From: Gemmatimonas sp. UBA7669
GTDB lineage: Bacteria > Gemmatimonadota > Gemmatimonadetes > Gemmatimonadales > Gemmatimonadaceae
Direction: 5' to 3'
Assembly (NCBI RefSeq): GCF_002483225.1
Contig: NZ_DLHL01000048.1
Span: 38,992-102,991 of the forward strand
DNA: 64,000 nt
Within the stretch, counting starts at the first letter, position 1. Each line of letters starts with the position of its first letter. A program made the translations under genes and the position numbers. Below the pieces are notes generated by a model, which was not told the origin of the DNA, searched no databases, and worked only from the letters and a program-made list of their open reading frames with translations. Below, in pieces: positions 1 through 8,382 of this stretch.

Positions 1-207
1 GCGACCACGCGGCAACGTGCTGGATCAGAGGTGGCTGTTGTGGTGGAAGGCGTCGTGATTAGTGTCGCGACGGCCACGTCGGAACTCGGCGGGCCGCTCC
101 CAATCTGGACTGGAGCGACCGATGAGGCGCTCGCCCTTGCCGAGCGGCTGCGCGAGTCTCAGCGCAACGAGCTCGAGGTCAAACTCAATTCGCCAACTCG
201 ACGCTGA
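1..207 (+). CDS. 3' end of a gene, SecD P1-head-like domain
   Basis: An open frame enters from the left edge in frame 1 and stops at TGA 205-207, giving 68 C-terminal residues. The pattern EGVVIS, a Gly-Gly pair, then G-x-T-x-E-A-x-x-L-A-x-x-L resembles the end of the SecD/SecDF P1 head subdomain, which lies in the periplasm in the translocon helper. Codon use is strongly GC3-biased, as in the real genes nearby. It is convergent with the next gene and overlaps its 3' end by 23 bases. Function is a weak inference because the rest of the protein is outside the window; it could be any short protein with this fold. Confidence 0.5.
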   Translation, partial: ATTRQRAGSEVAVVVEGVVISVATATSELGGPLPIWTGATDEALALAERLRESQRNELEVKLNSPTRR

Positions 208-1690
208 CCAAACCAGGCGTCTGCTGCCGATGGTGCGCCTGCACGTCGGGAGCAGACGGAGGCGATGCCCCCACCTTCGCCCCGCGCAACGTCAGTCCGT
301 TTTGACGAAGCTCCACCGAACGACCAGGACCGTTTTCCACGTTAACCCGGATGCGAAGGGACGGGACAATCGGGCTGCCGAACTCGCCGTTCTCCCGTGG
401 CGAGAGTGCGAAGGGCTGCTGTCCCTCCAGTCTCGCCATGAGCCGCGCGCCGCCCTCCCAGATGTCCAGGTGGACGGTGCTGCCCCCCGGCATTTGCAGC
501 GCATAACGCCCTGCCAGGGCTTGCCGCAAGGAAGGCTCCACCTCAGCGGCAGGTGGACGGGCACTCAAGCCCAGAACGGTCCGCGCCACGTCTCCTGCGA
601 GCTGACTCGACAATCCTACGCCGTAGGTGTTGGCGAAGACGACGACACGAAGCGAGTCATCCGGAAACCAGAGCTGCTCGGCGCCGAACCCATAGGTATC
701 GCCACCGTGGCTCACCACGTCGTGCCCCTCGATTGTTGAGGGGATCAGCCCCCAGCCGTAGCGCGTCGTACGTCCATTGGAAAGAGTATCCGCGCCGCGC
801 ATTTCCCAGTACCACGAGGACGACACAATCCGTCCGCTCGTGAGAGCGACTTGCCAGCGCAGAAAATCCGGGACCGACATGCACAGCGCCCCCGAGCCAC
901 CAAAGCTCCCCATGTCCAGCAGCTCGGGTTCAACAAAGCCGGCAGGCGAGTGAGTGTACCCGCGTGCGTCGTGCACACTGACCGGAGTGTTACCACAGTA
1001 GCGCCCCGACAACATGCCGAGCGGACCAAAGAAATGCGTGCGATAGTACTCGTCGAGCGTCAGACCTGATCGCTCCTGCACCACGCGGCCGAGCAGCAGG
1101 TAGCCCGTATTGCTGTATGCAGATCGCGTGCCCGAGGGGAACGCCAGCGGAAGTGCAGCCACCAGGCCGAGCACCGAGTCTGTCGGCAATGACTCCATTC
1201 GTCGTGGGAGCCACTGCGGGCTGGTATTGAATGGCACGATACCAGACGTGTGATTGAGTAGCTGCCGAATGGTGATGCCGCGCCATGTGGGGTACTGCGG
1301 CAGAATGGCGCCCACGCTGTCATCGATGGACAGTCGCTTCTGCTCCACCAGTTGCAGCACCGCCGCGGCGGTAAACTGTTTCGTTATGGATCCGAGCTGA
1401 TAGGACGTACTCGGACTGGCTGCCCGATTCGCTTCACGATCGGCCATCCCATAGCCGCGCAGAACGATGGTGTCGCGCCCACGCAGTACGCCAAGCGTGA
1501 ATCCCGACACCGCTTCGACCCGCAGGAAGTGTCTGGCGATGGAATCGACGCGGGCGGCAAGGCCCATGTCGGTCGGCGCTGGCGATGGCAACGACTGCTG
1601 CGACTCGGCCGGAATGGAAGGCACTGCGAGAAGCAGGAATGCCGCCACTACGCGCGTCGCGCGCTGCGAGGAATTCAGACAAAGGGTCAT
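185..1690 (-). CDS. Serine hydrolase, beta-lactamase / class C PBP family, exported
   Basis: 501 residues. A signal peptide occupies about residues 1-31 (hydrophobic core VVAAFLLLAVP, cleavage near AES). The serine acyl-enzyme motifs are present: S-I-T-K at 101-104 (SxxK), Y-S-N at 192-194 (YxN) and an H-G-G-D motif near the C-terminal third that substitutes for KTG. The C-terminal 100 residues form the beta-rich domain often found in these esterases/peptidases. It probably cleaves an ester or D-amino-acid peptide in the periplasm; the substrate cannot be read from sequence. The ATG at 1690 was chosen over an upstream in-frame ATG because it puts the signal peptide at the N-terminus. A hairpin terminator separates it from the gene upstream. 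Confidence 0.85.
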   Translation of the reverse strand: MTLCLNSSQRATRVVAAFLLLAVPSIPAESQQSLPSPAPTDMGLAARVDSIARHFLRVEAVSGFTLGVLRGRDTIVLRGYGMADREANRAASPSTSYQLGSITKQFTAAAVLQLVEQKRLSIDDSVGAILPQYPTWRGITIRQLLNHTSGIVPFNTSPQWLPRRMESLPTDSVLGLVAALPLAFPSGTRSAYSNTGYLLLGRVVQERSGLTLDEYYRTHFFGPLGMLSGRYCGNTPVSVHDARGYTHSPAGFVEPELLDMGSFGGSGALCMSVPDFLRWQVALTSGRIVSSSWYWEMRGADTLSNGRTTRYGWGLIPSTIEGHDVVSHGGDTYGFGAEQLWFPDDSLRVVVFANTYGVGLSSQLAGDVARTVLGLSARPPAAEVEPSLRQALAGRYALQMPGGSTVHLDIWEGGARLMARLEGQQPFALSPRENGEFGSPIVPSLRIRVNVENGPGRSVELRQNGLTLRGAKVGASPPSAPDVQAHHRQQTPGLVSVELAN

Positions 1691-1757
1691 GTCGCTCGGG
1701 GTACCCAGCAGCGATCCAGTCGATCCATGGGACTGCGTGTCCGGTGTACAACACACA

Positions 1758-1796
1758 AACGCCGCCCGTGACCATCAGCAGGTCACGGGCGGCGTT
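1758..1796 (-). terminator. Strong hairpin, probable terminator of the 1847-2443 gene
   Basis: A perfect 16-bp inverted repeat (1758-1773 and 1781-1796) with a 7-base loop. On the minus strand the stem is followed by TTGTGTGTTG, a moderately T-rich tract. It lies just past the stop of the minus-strand gene at 1847 and upstream of the serine hydrolase, so it should isolate the two transcription units. Confidence 0.75.
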
Positions 1797-1846
1797 CGTC
1801 ATTGCATCGAATGCAAACCCACCACGGCAATGCTACCAGTCCACTC

Positions 1847-2443
1847 CTACCAACTGACCTGACCAATCACTCTCCCGGCAGCGGTGGCGTCCACCTCCGC
1901 CGCATTCACCAGCATCACCATGGCCCCCTCCTGCTCGCGGCCGGCGGCAAGGTCCGCCTCCAGCTCGGCCTGCAGGGTTTGCGTCGCCAGGGCATTGGCT
2001 TCATTCAGACCGGCGGCCTGCACCAGCAGCACGCCTTGCACCGGGAATTGCCCGCCTTCCCGCAGATATCCCACCAGAAACATCGGCGACGCCGACACGG
2101 CCGACGCGCCCGCGATGGTACCCGATCCACCGCCAGCAATCGACCGACCAGCTGACACCGTTGGCCCCGGCTTCGGATCGCGAAGTGGCCGTTCACTCAC
2201 GTCGCCATCGGGCACCAGACAGGCCGCGCGCACGGTATACTCGCGCCCCTCGACGTACCCGCTGCCCGGTTCCGCCGACACCACATACACGCGATACGGC
2301 GCGCCCAACGGCGATTCCACGTGGGCCTTTTCGTCCAGACGAAGCACTTCGGCTTTCACCGTGGCTCCCTCAAAACAAAACGACACCACGTCCCGGGGAC
2401 GCAGGTCCTGCCAGGGGTTGGAGGGCGTGGAGAGGCGCTGCAT
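1847..2443 (-). CDS. Conserved-looking protein of unknown function
   Basis: 198 residues from an ATG at 2443. I do not recognise the family. There is no signal peptide or membrane segment. The first half (to about residue 75) looks like a small beta domain with a Val/Tyr-rich VVSAE segment; a Pro/Gly/Ser linker follows; the last 80 residues contain FLVGYLREGG, an Ala-rich helix (ALATQTLQAELEADLA) and end in Trp. A longer reading to 2629 is possible, but it would run through an intrinsic terminator at 2490-2530 and overlap the next gene, so the shorter start is preferred. It stands alone between two terminators. Confidence 0.6.
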   Translation of the reverse strand: MQRLSTPSNPWQDLRPRDVVSFCFEGATVKAEVLRLDEKAHVESPLGAPYRVYVVSAEPGSGYVEGREYTVRAACLVPDGDVSERPLRDPKPGPTVSAGRSIAGGGSGTIAGASAVSASPMFLVGYLREGGQFPVQGVLLVQAAGLNEANALATQTLQAELEADLAAGREQEGAMVMLVNAAEVDATAAGRVIGQVSW

Positions 2444-2489
2444 GCAAACGAGTGTCGGCTGCTGGCCGCCAGACGTGAAGCCTGGTGTC

Positions 2490-2530
2490 ACAAAAATATG
2501 TGGTCCACAGCCGGGCGTACTGTGGACCAC
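2490..2530 (-). terminator. Rho-independent terminator of the DUF4394 lipoprotein gene
   Basis: Perfect 11-bp stem (2500-2510 with 2520-2530), 9-base loop. On the minus strand it is followed at once by ATATTTTTGTG. It is 50 bases past the stop at 2580 and correctly oriented for that gene. Confidence 0.9.
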
Positions 2531-2579
2531 TTGAGGTACGTCAGGCTGGCGACGCGCCGCCGCCGTTACGGCTTGCCCG

Positions 2580-3569
2580 TTACGGCGCGATGGCAATGCC
2601 GCGCAGCGGCGTCGGGTTGGCCACGCCACCCACCGGGAAGGCGGCGCCCGTCAGCAGGTTGATCTGATAGAGGGTGGAGCCGCTGAAGCCGCCGCCCACG
2701 GTCAGGGTGGCGTAGGCCGAGCCGTTGTTGCCGGCAATGTCGAAGCCCACATCCGCCGTCGTGTTCACACCCAGCGGGCCGACCGTGGTCATGACGCCGT
2801 TGTTCGGATCGGCCATGGTGACCAGCACGTCGCGAGCAAAATCGATGGCATAAATGACCGTCGATGCGGCGCCGCTCACACTGTTGGTGTACGCCGTGCC
2901 GCCGATCATGGGCATCTGCAACATGCCCGCATCGCCCAGCGGATAGTTCAAGGTGCCGTCCACGACAGCCACCGTGCCATCGGTGGCCCCACCGAGACGT
3001 GGCACCAATCGCAGATTCTGCGCCGCGCTGCTGTGCACACGAATGCGATTGGGCACGGGGTTGAAATCAAAACCAAAGCTCGTGCCCGACAGCGCAGGCG
3101 TGAAGGCCGTGCTGCTCACCGCCGTGGCCGCACCGCTCAGGGTGTCGAGTGTGTAAATGCGGCTCGAACTGCCCAATGCATAGAGACGGCCGTCCACCGG
3201 ACCGAAGTCGATGCCCAGCACGGTCTCACCGCTCTGCAGGCCGCTCACCGTCACGCGGCGCAGCACGATATCCGGACGGATGGCGCCAAACACGATGAGC
3301 GAGTTGGCGCCATCCACACCGTAAATGCTGCGCCCGTTGGCCGAACCGACTGGCCCCTGAGGGCCGGCGGGTCCCTGTGGTCCCGTTGGGCCTGCGGGGC
3401 CGGCCGGACCCTGGGCACCCGGCGCACCGGCCGGGCCGGTGGGGCCCACGTCGCCCTGGCAGGCGGCCAGAGACAGGCCACATCCGGTCAGCAACAAAAG
3501 CCGACGAACACTCGAGAGTCCCCGGTCGAACGCCTGGGGAACAACGATCGGTGACAATGAAAACGGCAT
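2580..3569 (-). CDS. Lipoprotein with collagen-like repeat and DUF4394 domain
   Basis: 329 residues. The lipoprotein signal has a hydrophobic stretch and lipobox LSLAAC, with cysteine about residue 37. Immediately after it come about 14 Gly-x-y triplets (GPT, GPA, GAP, GPQ...) typical of bacterial collagen-like stalks, then a DUF4394 domain of repeated beta units with the signatures GIDFGPVDGRLYALGSS and FGFDFNPVPNRIRVHS. Likely displayed on the cell surface, the triplets acting as a short rod; enzymatic activity is not expected. The start at 3569 has an ideal GGAGG six bases upstream, which decides it over in-frame upstream codons. Confidence 0.85.
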   Translation of the reverse strand: MPFSLSPIVVPQAFDRGLSSVRRLLLLTGCGLSLAACQGDVGPTGPAGAPGAQGPAGPAGPTGPQGPAGPQGPVGSANGRSIYGVDGANSLIVFGAIRPDIVLRRVTVSGLQSGETVLGIDFGPVDGRLYALGSSSRIYTLDTLSGAATAVSSTAFTPALSGTSFGFDFNPVPNRIRVHSSAAQNLRLVPRLGGATDGTVAVVDGTLNYPLGDAGMLQMPMIGGTAYTNSVSGAASTVIYAIDFARDVLVTMADPNNGVMTTVGPLGVNTTADVGFDIAGNNGSAYATLTVGGGFSGSTLYQINLLTGAAFPVGGVANPTPLRGIAIAP

Positions 3570-3798
3570 GAGCCCTCCGTGGCCCGCACGGTAAGAAGTG
3601 CACGCGCGCTGCGGCCAACGCCGCCGGGCGCATAGAACACCTCGGCTACGCCGTACGATTGGGGCCGGATGCATCGCCGCTTGTCACTAATCACCAACAA
3701 AGTGCGTAGGATCACACAGTTGGCGCTGTTCCATTCCTATGCACGGCGTCAACTTCCCGAGGCCCCTTTTCCGGACCGACGATGGGAGTGCAGAGCGC

Positions 3799-4341
3799 AT
3801 GATCTGGTGGTTCGTGGCCGCGCTGGCCTTTGGCGGCATCATGATCGGCATGAGCCTTTTTGGCTCGGACGTCGACGACGTGAGTGGCGACCTGGGCGCC
3901 GATGGGCATCACCATATGGGTGATGCCGGGCTGTTTGCCGTGTTTTCGCTGCGCAATCTCACCTGGGCCAGCTTCGCCTTCGGTGGCATCGGCGTCCTCG
4001 CGCAACTCACTCATCGCGGGCCCGTCACCACCTGGGCCTCGGCCCTGCTGGCCGGTTTTGGCACGCTGTTCGGTGTGCATCTGCTCTTCCGCATGCTCAA
4101 GCGCGGTGAGGCCTCCTCGGAGGCGCTCGACGCACTGGCCGTGGGCACCGTGGCGGAGCTGGTGCTGCCATTCAACGACGAGGGACTGGGCGTGATCAGT
4201 TTCCGCGCCCATGGCCAAGTGCACGAGCTGCCCGCCCGGCGGGCCAGCGATGTGCAGGACGTCCCCAGCGCTCATTTCGCCACCTGCCGCATCGGGTGGA
4301 TCGAGAACGGCGTGGCCATCGTGCAACCCACGGCACCATAG
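3799..4341 (+). CDS. NfeD-like membrane protein, partner of flotillin
   Basis: 180 residues. An N-terminal membrane helix (IWWFVAALAFGGIMIGMSLF), an acidic/His-rich loop (about 20-40), two more hydrophobic segments to about residue 95, then a cytosolic C-terminal region whose spacing (VGTVAEL...GLGVISFRAHGQVHELPAR) fits the OB-fold of short NfeD proteins. It sits 63 bases upstream of an SPFH/flotillin gene, the usual NfeD partner in membrane-microdomain organisation. An in-frame ATG at 3739 exists, but 3799 gives the membrane helix at the N-terminus and has GGGAG upstream. Confidence 0.75.
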   Translation: MIWWFVAALAFGGIMIGMSLFGSDVDDVSGDLGADGHHHMGDAGLFAVFSLRNLTWASFAFGGIGVLAQLTHRGPVTTWASALLAGFGTLFGVHLLFRMLKRGEASSEALDALAVGTVAELVLPFNDEGLGVISFRAHGQVHELPARRASDVQDVPSAHFATCRIGWIENGVAIVQPTAP

Positions 4342-4404
4342 CGAGCAGGCCGCCAGCGGCCTGAACGTCATGGGACCGTATCCATTCTTCCTCGGAGTGA
4401 ACGC

Positions 4405-5724
4405 ATGAACGAATTGCTCGACGGTGGGTTCGGCACGGCGCTGTTTTCGTTGGGCGGCGTGGCCTTTGTGGTGGTCATGTTGCTGTTGCTCGTGGCCACC
4501 GTGAAGCAGCTGCTCATCATCGTGCCGCCCAACATGGTGGCGGTCATTACCGGCCGGCGGCGCATGCTTACCGACGGCACCTCGGTCGGCTATCGCGTGG
4601 TTCGAGGCGGGCGCACCATCCGCATTCCCATTCTCGAACAGGCGCAGTGGATGACGCTCAATACCATTCCGCTCACCATCAGTGTGCGGAACGCCATTGC
4701 GCGTGGCGGTATCCCCATCGACGTGCAGGCGGTGGCCAACGTGAAGATCGCCTCCATGCCCGAGGAGGTGTTCAACAATGCCGTCGAACGCATCCTGGGG
4801 AGTGAAAAGCAGGTGGCGGACCTCGCGCAGGAGACCCTCGCCGCCAACCTGCGTGGCGTGCTCTCCACGCTCACGCCCGAAGAAGCCAACGAGGATCGCG
4901 TCAAGTTCGAGACGGAGCTCATGAAGGAGGTCACGCGTGACCTGCAGAAGCTCGGACTCCAGCTCGACATGCTGAAAATCCAGAACATCAGCGACGACGC
5001 GGGCTACCTGCGCGCCTACGGTCGTATCCGCACGGCCGAGGTGCTGCGTGACGCGCAGATCGCCGAGGCCCGCACCAAGGCCGAGACCGAGCGGGAGCAG
5101 GCGCGCTCCACGCAGGAGGCCGACGTGGCCCGGGCGCAGTCGCAGATGCAGGTCGCTGCAGCGCAGAACGAGCTGCGCGTGAAGCAGGCCGAGCTTGATC
5201 GCCTGGCGCAGATTGCCGAACGCACGGCGCGCGCCGCGGCCGACGAGGCCCAGGCCAAGGCCGAAAAGGCAGTGGAAGAGGCCCGCGTGGAAGTGACGCG
5301 GGTGCGTCTGCAGGTGGAGCAGGTTGAGCCGGCCCGGGCCCGTGCCGAAGCGGCGCGTGCCGAGGCCGAGGCCGCAGCCGCACCGGTCATCGCGCAAGGT
5401 GAGGCCCAGGCCAAGGCCCTGCAGGCGGTGCAGCAGCAGATCATGGCGGCTGGCGAATCCGGCCTCATGCTGCTGTATCTCCAGCAGCTCCCGGCCATGA
5501 TCGAGACGCTCGCCAGCGCCGCCACCGACATCAAGATCGACCGCCTGGTCGTGCTGGATGGCGGAGACGGGCAGGGCACCGCGACCGCTACACAGCAGCG
5601 GCTCGGGGCCATGACCAAGTTGCTCGAGGCGGCCTCGGCGCAGTACGGCATCAAGCCTGATGCCTTGCTTCAGGGGCTGGCCGGCAAGCTCATGGGCTCG
5701 TCAGCAAGCGAAGACGGCAAGTGA
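4405..5724 (+). CDS. Flotillin-like SPFH-domain protein
   Basis: 439 residues. One N-terminal membrane helix (about 12-33), then an SPFH/band-7 domain to about residue 200 (VPPNMVAVITGRRR; GGIPIDVQAVANVKI) and a long Ala/Glu/Arg-rich coiled coil with the EA-repeat pattern typical of flotillins (about 210-345). The tail contains the helix that mediates oligomerisation. Expected to form membrane-anchored oligomeric scaffolds; it works with the NfeD protein just upstream. GGAGTGA lies before the ATG. A strong bidirectional terminator follows seven bases after the stop. Confidence 0.9.
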   Translation: MNELLDGGFGTALFSLGGVAFVVVMLLLLVATVKQLLIIVPPNMVAVITGRRRMLTDGTSVGYRVVRGGRTIRIPILEQAQWMTLNTIPLTISVRNAIARGGIPIDVQAVANVKIASMPEEVFNNAVERILGSEKQVADLAQETLAANLRGVLSTLTPEEANEDRVKFETELMKEVTRDLQKLGLQLDMLKIQNISDDAGYLRAYGRIRTAEVLRDAQIAEARTKAETEREQARSTQEADVARAQSQMQVAAAQNELRVKQAELDRLAQIAERTARAAADEAQAKAEKAVEEARVEVTRVRLQVEQVEPARARAEAARAEAEAAAAPVIAQGEAQAKALQAVQQQIMAAGESGLMLLYLQQLPAMIETLASAATDIKIDRLVVLDGGDGQGTATATQQRLGAMTKLLEAASAQYGIKPDALLQGLAGKLMGSSASEDGK

Positions 5725-5730
5725 AAAAGC

Positions 5731-5770
5731 AATCGGCCAACATCACCAAGATGTTGGCCGATTGGTTTTT
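5731..5770. terminator. Bidirectional rho-independent terminator
   Basis: Perfect 14-bp stem (5731-5744 / 5750-5763), 5-base loop, followed by GGTTTTT on the plus strand and GCTTTTT on the minus strand. It lies between the convergent flotillin gene and the GGDEF-EAL gene and can serve both. Confidence 0.95.
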
Positions 5771-5783
5771 ACGTGTCAGCACT

Positions 5784-7745
5784 TCAACTGACATCTGAAC
5801 CAAATCGCAGTCTGGTCCCTCGTGTGCCCCAACTGTTGTCCCGCGGCCCGATGCGATGCCGCTGCTCCAGCAGGGCACTCATGGCGGCCAGCGGTAGTGC
5901 ATCGCCGTAGTGTCGACCCTGTTGCGCAAAGCACTGCAGCCGCGCGAGGCGACGGGCCTGCTCCGCACTCTCCACGCCCTCGGCCACGACCTCGAGTCCC
6001 AGCCCGCGAGCCAGCCGAACCATGCTGGAGACAATGGCCTGGTCGCGTGCATCGGCCAGCAATTGGGATACAAACCGGCGGTCGATCTTGATGCCGTCCA
6101 CCGGCGCCTCGCGCAGGAACGTGAGCGAGGCGTGACCCACACCGAAGTCGTCCACCACCAGCCGAAGCCCCAGCGACTTGAGCGCGCGCAGGGTGCCCAT
6201 GGCTGTCTCGCCGTCGATCAGCGTGCTGTTCTCGGTGAGTTCGAGGGTGAGCGCCGGAGCCGGGCAGCCGGTTTCCGACATGATCTGCGCCACGCGCCGG
6301 TCAAAGCCGTGTTCGCGCAGCTGCACGGCCGAGAGGTTGACGGCGACGCGCAGGTCATGGCTGGTGCCGAGGGCGCGCCACTGCACGATGGCGCGGCAGG
6401 CCTCACGCAGCACCTGTTCACCGATGGGCACGATGAGACCGGTGTCCTCGGCGAGGCTCAGGAAACCATGTGGTCCCTGCAGACCATGTTCGGGGTCGCG
6501 CCAGCGCAGCAGGGCTTCCACGGCAATGATGCGGTCGGCCACGACATCGTGGATGGGCTGGTAGTACACCTCCAGTTCGCCTATCTGCATGGCGTTCCGC
6601 AGGCGGGCCTCGCGCTTGTGCGTCACCGAGGCCGCGACAACGGGTGGCGGGTCGACCTCGTGCGCTGCCATGAGCGAATCGCCGGGCAGGAGGGCCGCCC
6701 GGGCGCGTCGGGTGCGGTACTTCTCGCGGTACATGTCCGAGTCGGCGGCATCCAACAGCTCCTTGGCCGTGGACCCGTCGAGTGGGGACATGGCGCTGCC
6801 CACACTCGCCTGGATCACAAGCGGGTCGCCAACGGAAGTTTCCACAGGCTCGCGAAGACGGTCGAGAATGGCCTCCTTCACAAAGGCCACGTCGCGGCGG
6901 CTGGTGACATCCGGCAGGAGCACGACAAACTCGTCACCGCCAAGGCGGGCCACCGCGTCGGAGCGGCGTACACACTCCTGCAGACGCACCGCCACGGCAC
7001 GAAGCAAGGCGTCGCCCAGGGCGTGACCACGCGTGTCGTTGATGGCCTTGAAGCCGTCGAGGTCCACGAAGAGAAGGCCGGTCTTGCGCACGTAGCGGTC
7101 GCCGAAGGCCAGGGCGCGCTCGAGTTGATCCAGGAAGAGCTCGCGATTGGCCAACCCGGTGAGCGGGTCGTGGGTCGCGCGGTGCGCCGCCTCGATGCGC
7201 GCCGCTTCCAGCGCAGTGAGCTTGCGCTGGCGCTCGATGGCAAAGGCCACCGCGCGGGCCAGTGCGGCCGGCGCCGCGTCGGTCTTGTCGAGGCATTCGT
7301 GCGCGCCGGCCCGAAGGGCGCGCAGCGCGAGCGCATCGTCCAGATGCCGGCTGAACACCACCACGGGCACGCCGGGGGCCGCGCCACGCACGCCGGCCAG
7401 GCTGGCAATGCCACTGGCGTCGCTGAGTGCGAGATCGAGCAACACCGCATCGGGACGGTCCTGCAGCAACTGCCGAATGGCCTCGGCGAGCGTGTGGACC
7501 ACCTGACAGGTCACATGCGCACCAAGCCGCTCGGTCAGCGCGCTGACGGAACTGCGCGCGTCGGCGGCGTCGTTGTCTACCAGCAGGACGTGCAGTCTGC
7601 TAGGATCGGACGGTGCAGCCGTGATGTGGTCAGGCACGGTGCGGTGGGCGGAGGAAGCAGGGAATCGGGCCGTCGTCTCCACGATACGCTCTGTTTCCAC
7701 ATTCGCCAGTCCCCCGATGAATTGTGACCACCCCGTATTTTTCAT
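5784..7745 (-). CDS. Response regulator with GGDEF and EAL domains (c-di-GMP synthesis and breakdown)
   Basis: 653 residues. REC domain about 50-170 with phospho-acceptor D104 (LLDLALSD); the usual Lys-Pro is KTD. GGDEF domain about 190-345: the GGDEF motif is intact at 269-273 and a complete I-site RxxD (RRSD, 260-263) precedes it, so feedback-inhibited cyclase activity is expected. EAL domain about 380-625: EAL 410-412, VNLS, ELTEN, VDDFG, KIDR and EGVES are all present, so phosphodiesterase activity is also expected. No kinase is adjacent. The ATG at 7745 leaves only 18 bases to the divergent peroxiredoxin start; a GTG at 7700 with GGGGGA upstream is a credible alternative. Confidence 0.9.
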   Translation of the reverse strand: MKNTGWSQFIGGLANVETERIVETTARFPASSAHRTVPDHITAAPSDPSRLHVLLVDNDAADARSSVSALTERLGAHVTCQVVHTLAEAIRQLLQDRPDAVLLDLALSDASGIASLAGVRGAAPGVPVVVFSRHLDDALALRALRAGAHECLDKTDAAPAALARAVAFAIERQRKLTALEAARIEAAHRATHDPLTGLANRELFLDQLERALAFGDRYVRKTGLLFVDLDGFKAINDTRGHALGDALLRAVAVRLQECVRRSDAVARLGGDEFVVLLPDVTSRRDVAFVKEAILDRLREPVETSVGDPLVIQASVGSAMSPLDGSTAKELLDAADSDMYREKYRTRRARAALLPGDSLMAAHEVDPPPVVAASVTHKREARLRNAMQIGELEVYYQPIHDVVADRIIAVEALLRWRDPEHGLQGPHGFLSLAEDTGLIVPIGEQVLREACRAIVQWRALGTSHDLRVAVNLSAVQLREHGFDRRVAQIMSETGCPAPALTLELTENSTLIDGETAMGTLRALKSLGLRLVVDDFGVGHASLTFLREAPVDGIKIDRRFVSQLLADARDQAIVSSMVRLARGLGLEVVAEGVESAEQARRLARLQCFAQQGRHYGDALPLAAMSALLEQRHRIGPRDNSWGTRGTRLRFGSDVS

Positions 7746-7763
7746 CTTTCAGCCCAGAACCGG

Positions 7764-8255
7764 ATGTCTACCGCCACCCCCACTCCCGTTACGACCCCAC
7801 TGGCTGTCGGTACCGAAGCCCCCGACTTCGCGTTGTCGTCCACCTCGGGCCAGACGGTGAGCCTGTCGAATTTCCGCGGCCAGAAGGCGGTGCTGCTCGC
7901 CTTCTTCCCGCTGGCCTTCACCAGCACCTGCACGACCGAGCTGTGTGCCTTTGGTGATGATTTCGACGCCTTCGTCGGCGCCAACGTGGAAGTGCTTCCC
8001 ATTTCGGTAGATGCGGTTCCGAGTCTCAAGGAATTCCGTAACAAGTACGGGATGAAGGTCGAGCTGCTGTCGGACTTCAAGCGTGAGGCGTCGCGTGCCT
8101 TTGGTGTGCTGCGGCCGGACACCTTCTTCTCCGAGCGCGCCTACTTCCTGATCGATGCGCAGGGCATCATTCGCTGGATGCATGTCGAGGAGGCCCTGGG
8201 ACAGCGCCGAGAGAATGCGGAAATTCTCGCGGCAATTCAAAACGTGATCGGTTGA
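7764..8255 (+). CDS. Peroxiredoxin, AhpC/TSA (AhpE-like)
   Basis: 163 residues, thioredoxin fold. The peroxidatic motif reads PLAFTSTC, with Cp at C56, and a second cysteine at C61 (CTTELC) close by on the same helix. Reduces H2O2, organic peroxides or peroxynitrite in the cytoplasm. It resembles the AhpE branch (APDFAL, FFPLAFTS) more than typical 2-Cys AhpC, which has a C-terminal resolving VCP motif that is missing here. Divergent from the c-di-GMP gene; hairpins follow the stop. Confidence 0.9.
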   Translation: MSTATPTPVTTPLAVGTEAPDFALSSTSGQTVSLSNFRGQKAVLLAFFPLAFTSTCTTELCAFGDDFDAFVGANVEVLPISVDAVPSLKEFRNKYGMKVELLSDFKREASRAFGVLRPDTFFSERAYFLIDAQGIIRWMHVEEALGQRRENAEILAAIQNVIG

Positions 8256-8266
8256 TTTCCACATCC

Positions 8267-8345
8267 CACGGACGCAGCTGTGCGTCGCGTCCGTGAGTCA
8301 CGTTTCTGAACAAAGCGGGGTGTCGTGGATAAACACGACACCCCG
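8267..8345. terminator. Two tandem hairpins between convergent genes
   Basis: First hairpin: 9-bp stem 8267-8275 / 8287-8295. Second: perfect 12-bp stem 8316-8327 / 8334-8345 with a 6-base loop. The second is followed by TTCCTGTTG on the plus strand and CTTTG on the minus strand. T-runs are weak, but the position between the convergent peroxiredoxin and Hsp20 stops fits termination from both sides. Confidence 0.75.
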
Positions 8346-8382
8346 TTCCTGTTGCTGCAACTGCCGAGAGGTAACGCGTCGA

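Noticed and set aside
2444..2629. N-terminal extension of the unknown gene at 1847
   Set aside because: It would translate through an intrinsic terminator and overlap the neighbouring lipoprotein gene.
3570..3798. Search for divergent promoters between the DUF4394 and NfeD genes
   Set aside because: TTGTCA and TAGGAT occur but 20 bases apart; no well-spaced pair on either strand.
3712..5397. 561-codon minus-strand open frame opposite NfeD and flotillin
   Set aside because: His/Gly/Arg-rich composition is typical of the antisense of GC-rich coding DNA; the plus-strand genes have clear families.
5910..7727. 605-codon plus-strand open frame opposite the GGDEF-EAL gene
   Set aside because: Antisense of a gene with complete GGDEF and EAL motifs; its product shows no recognisable domain.
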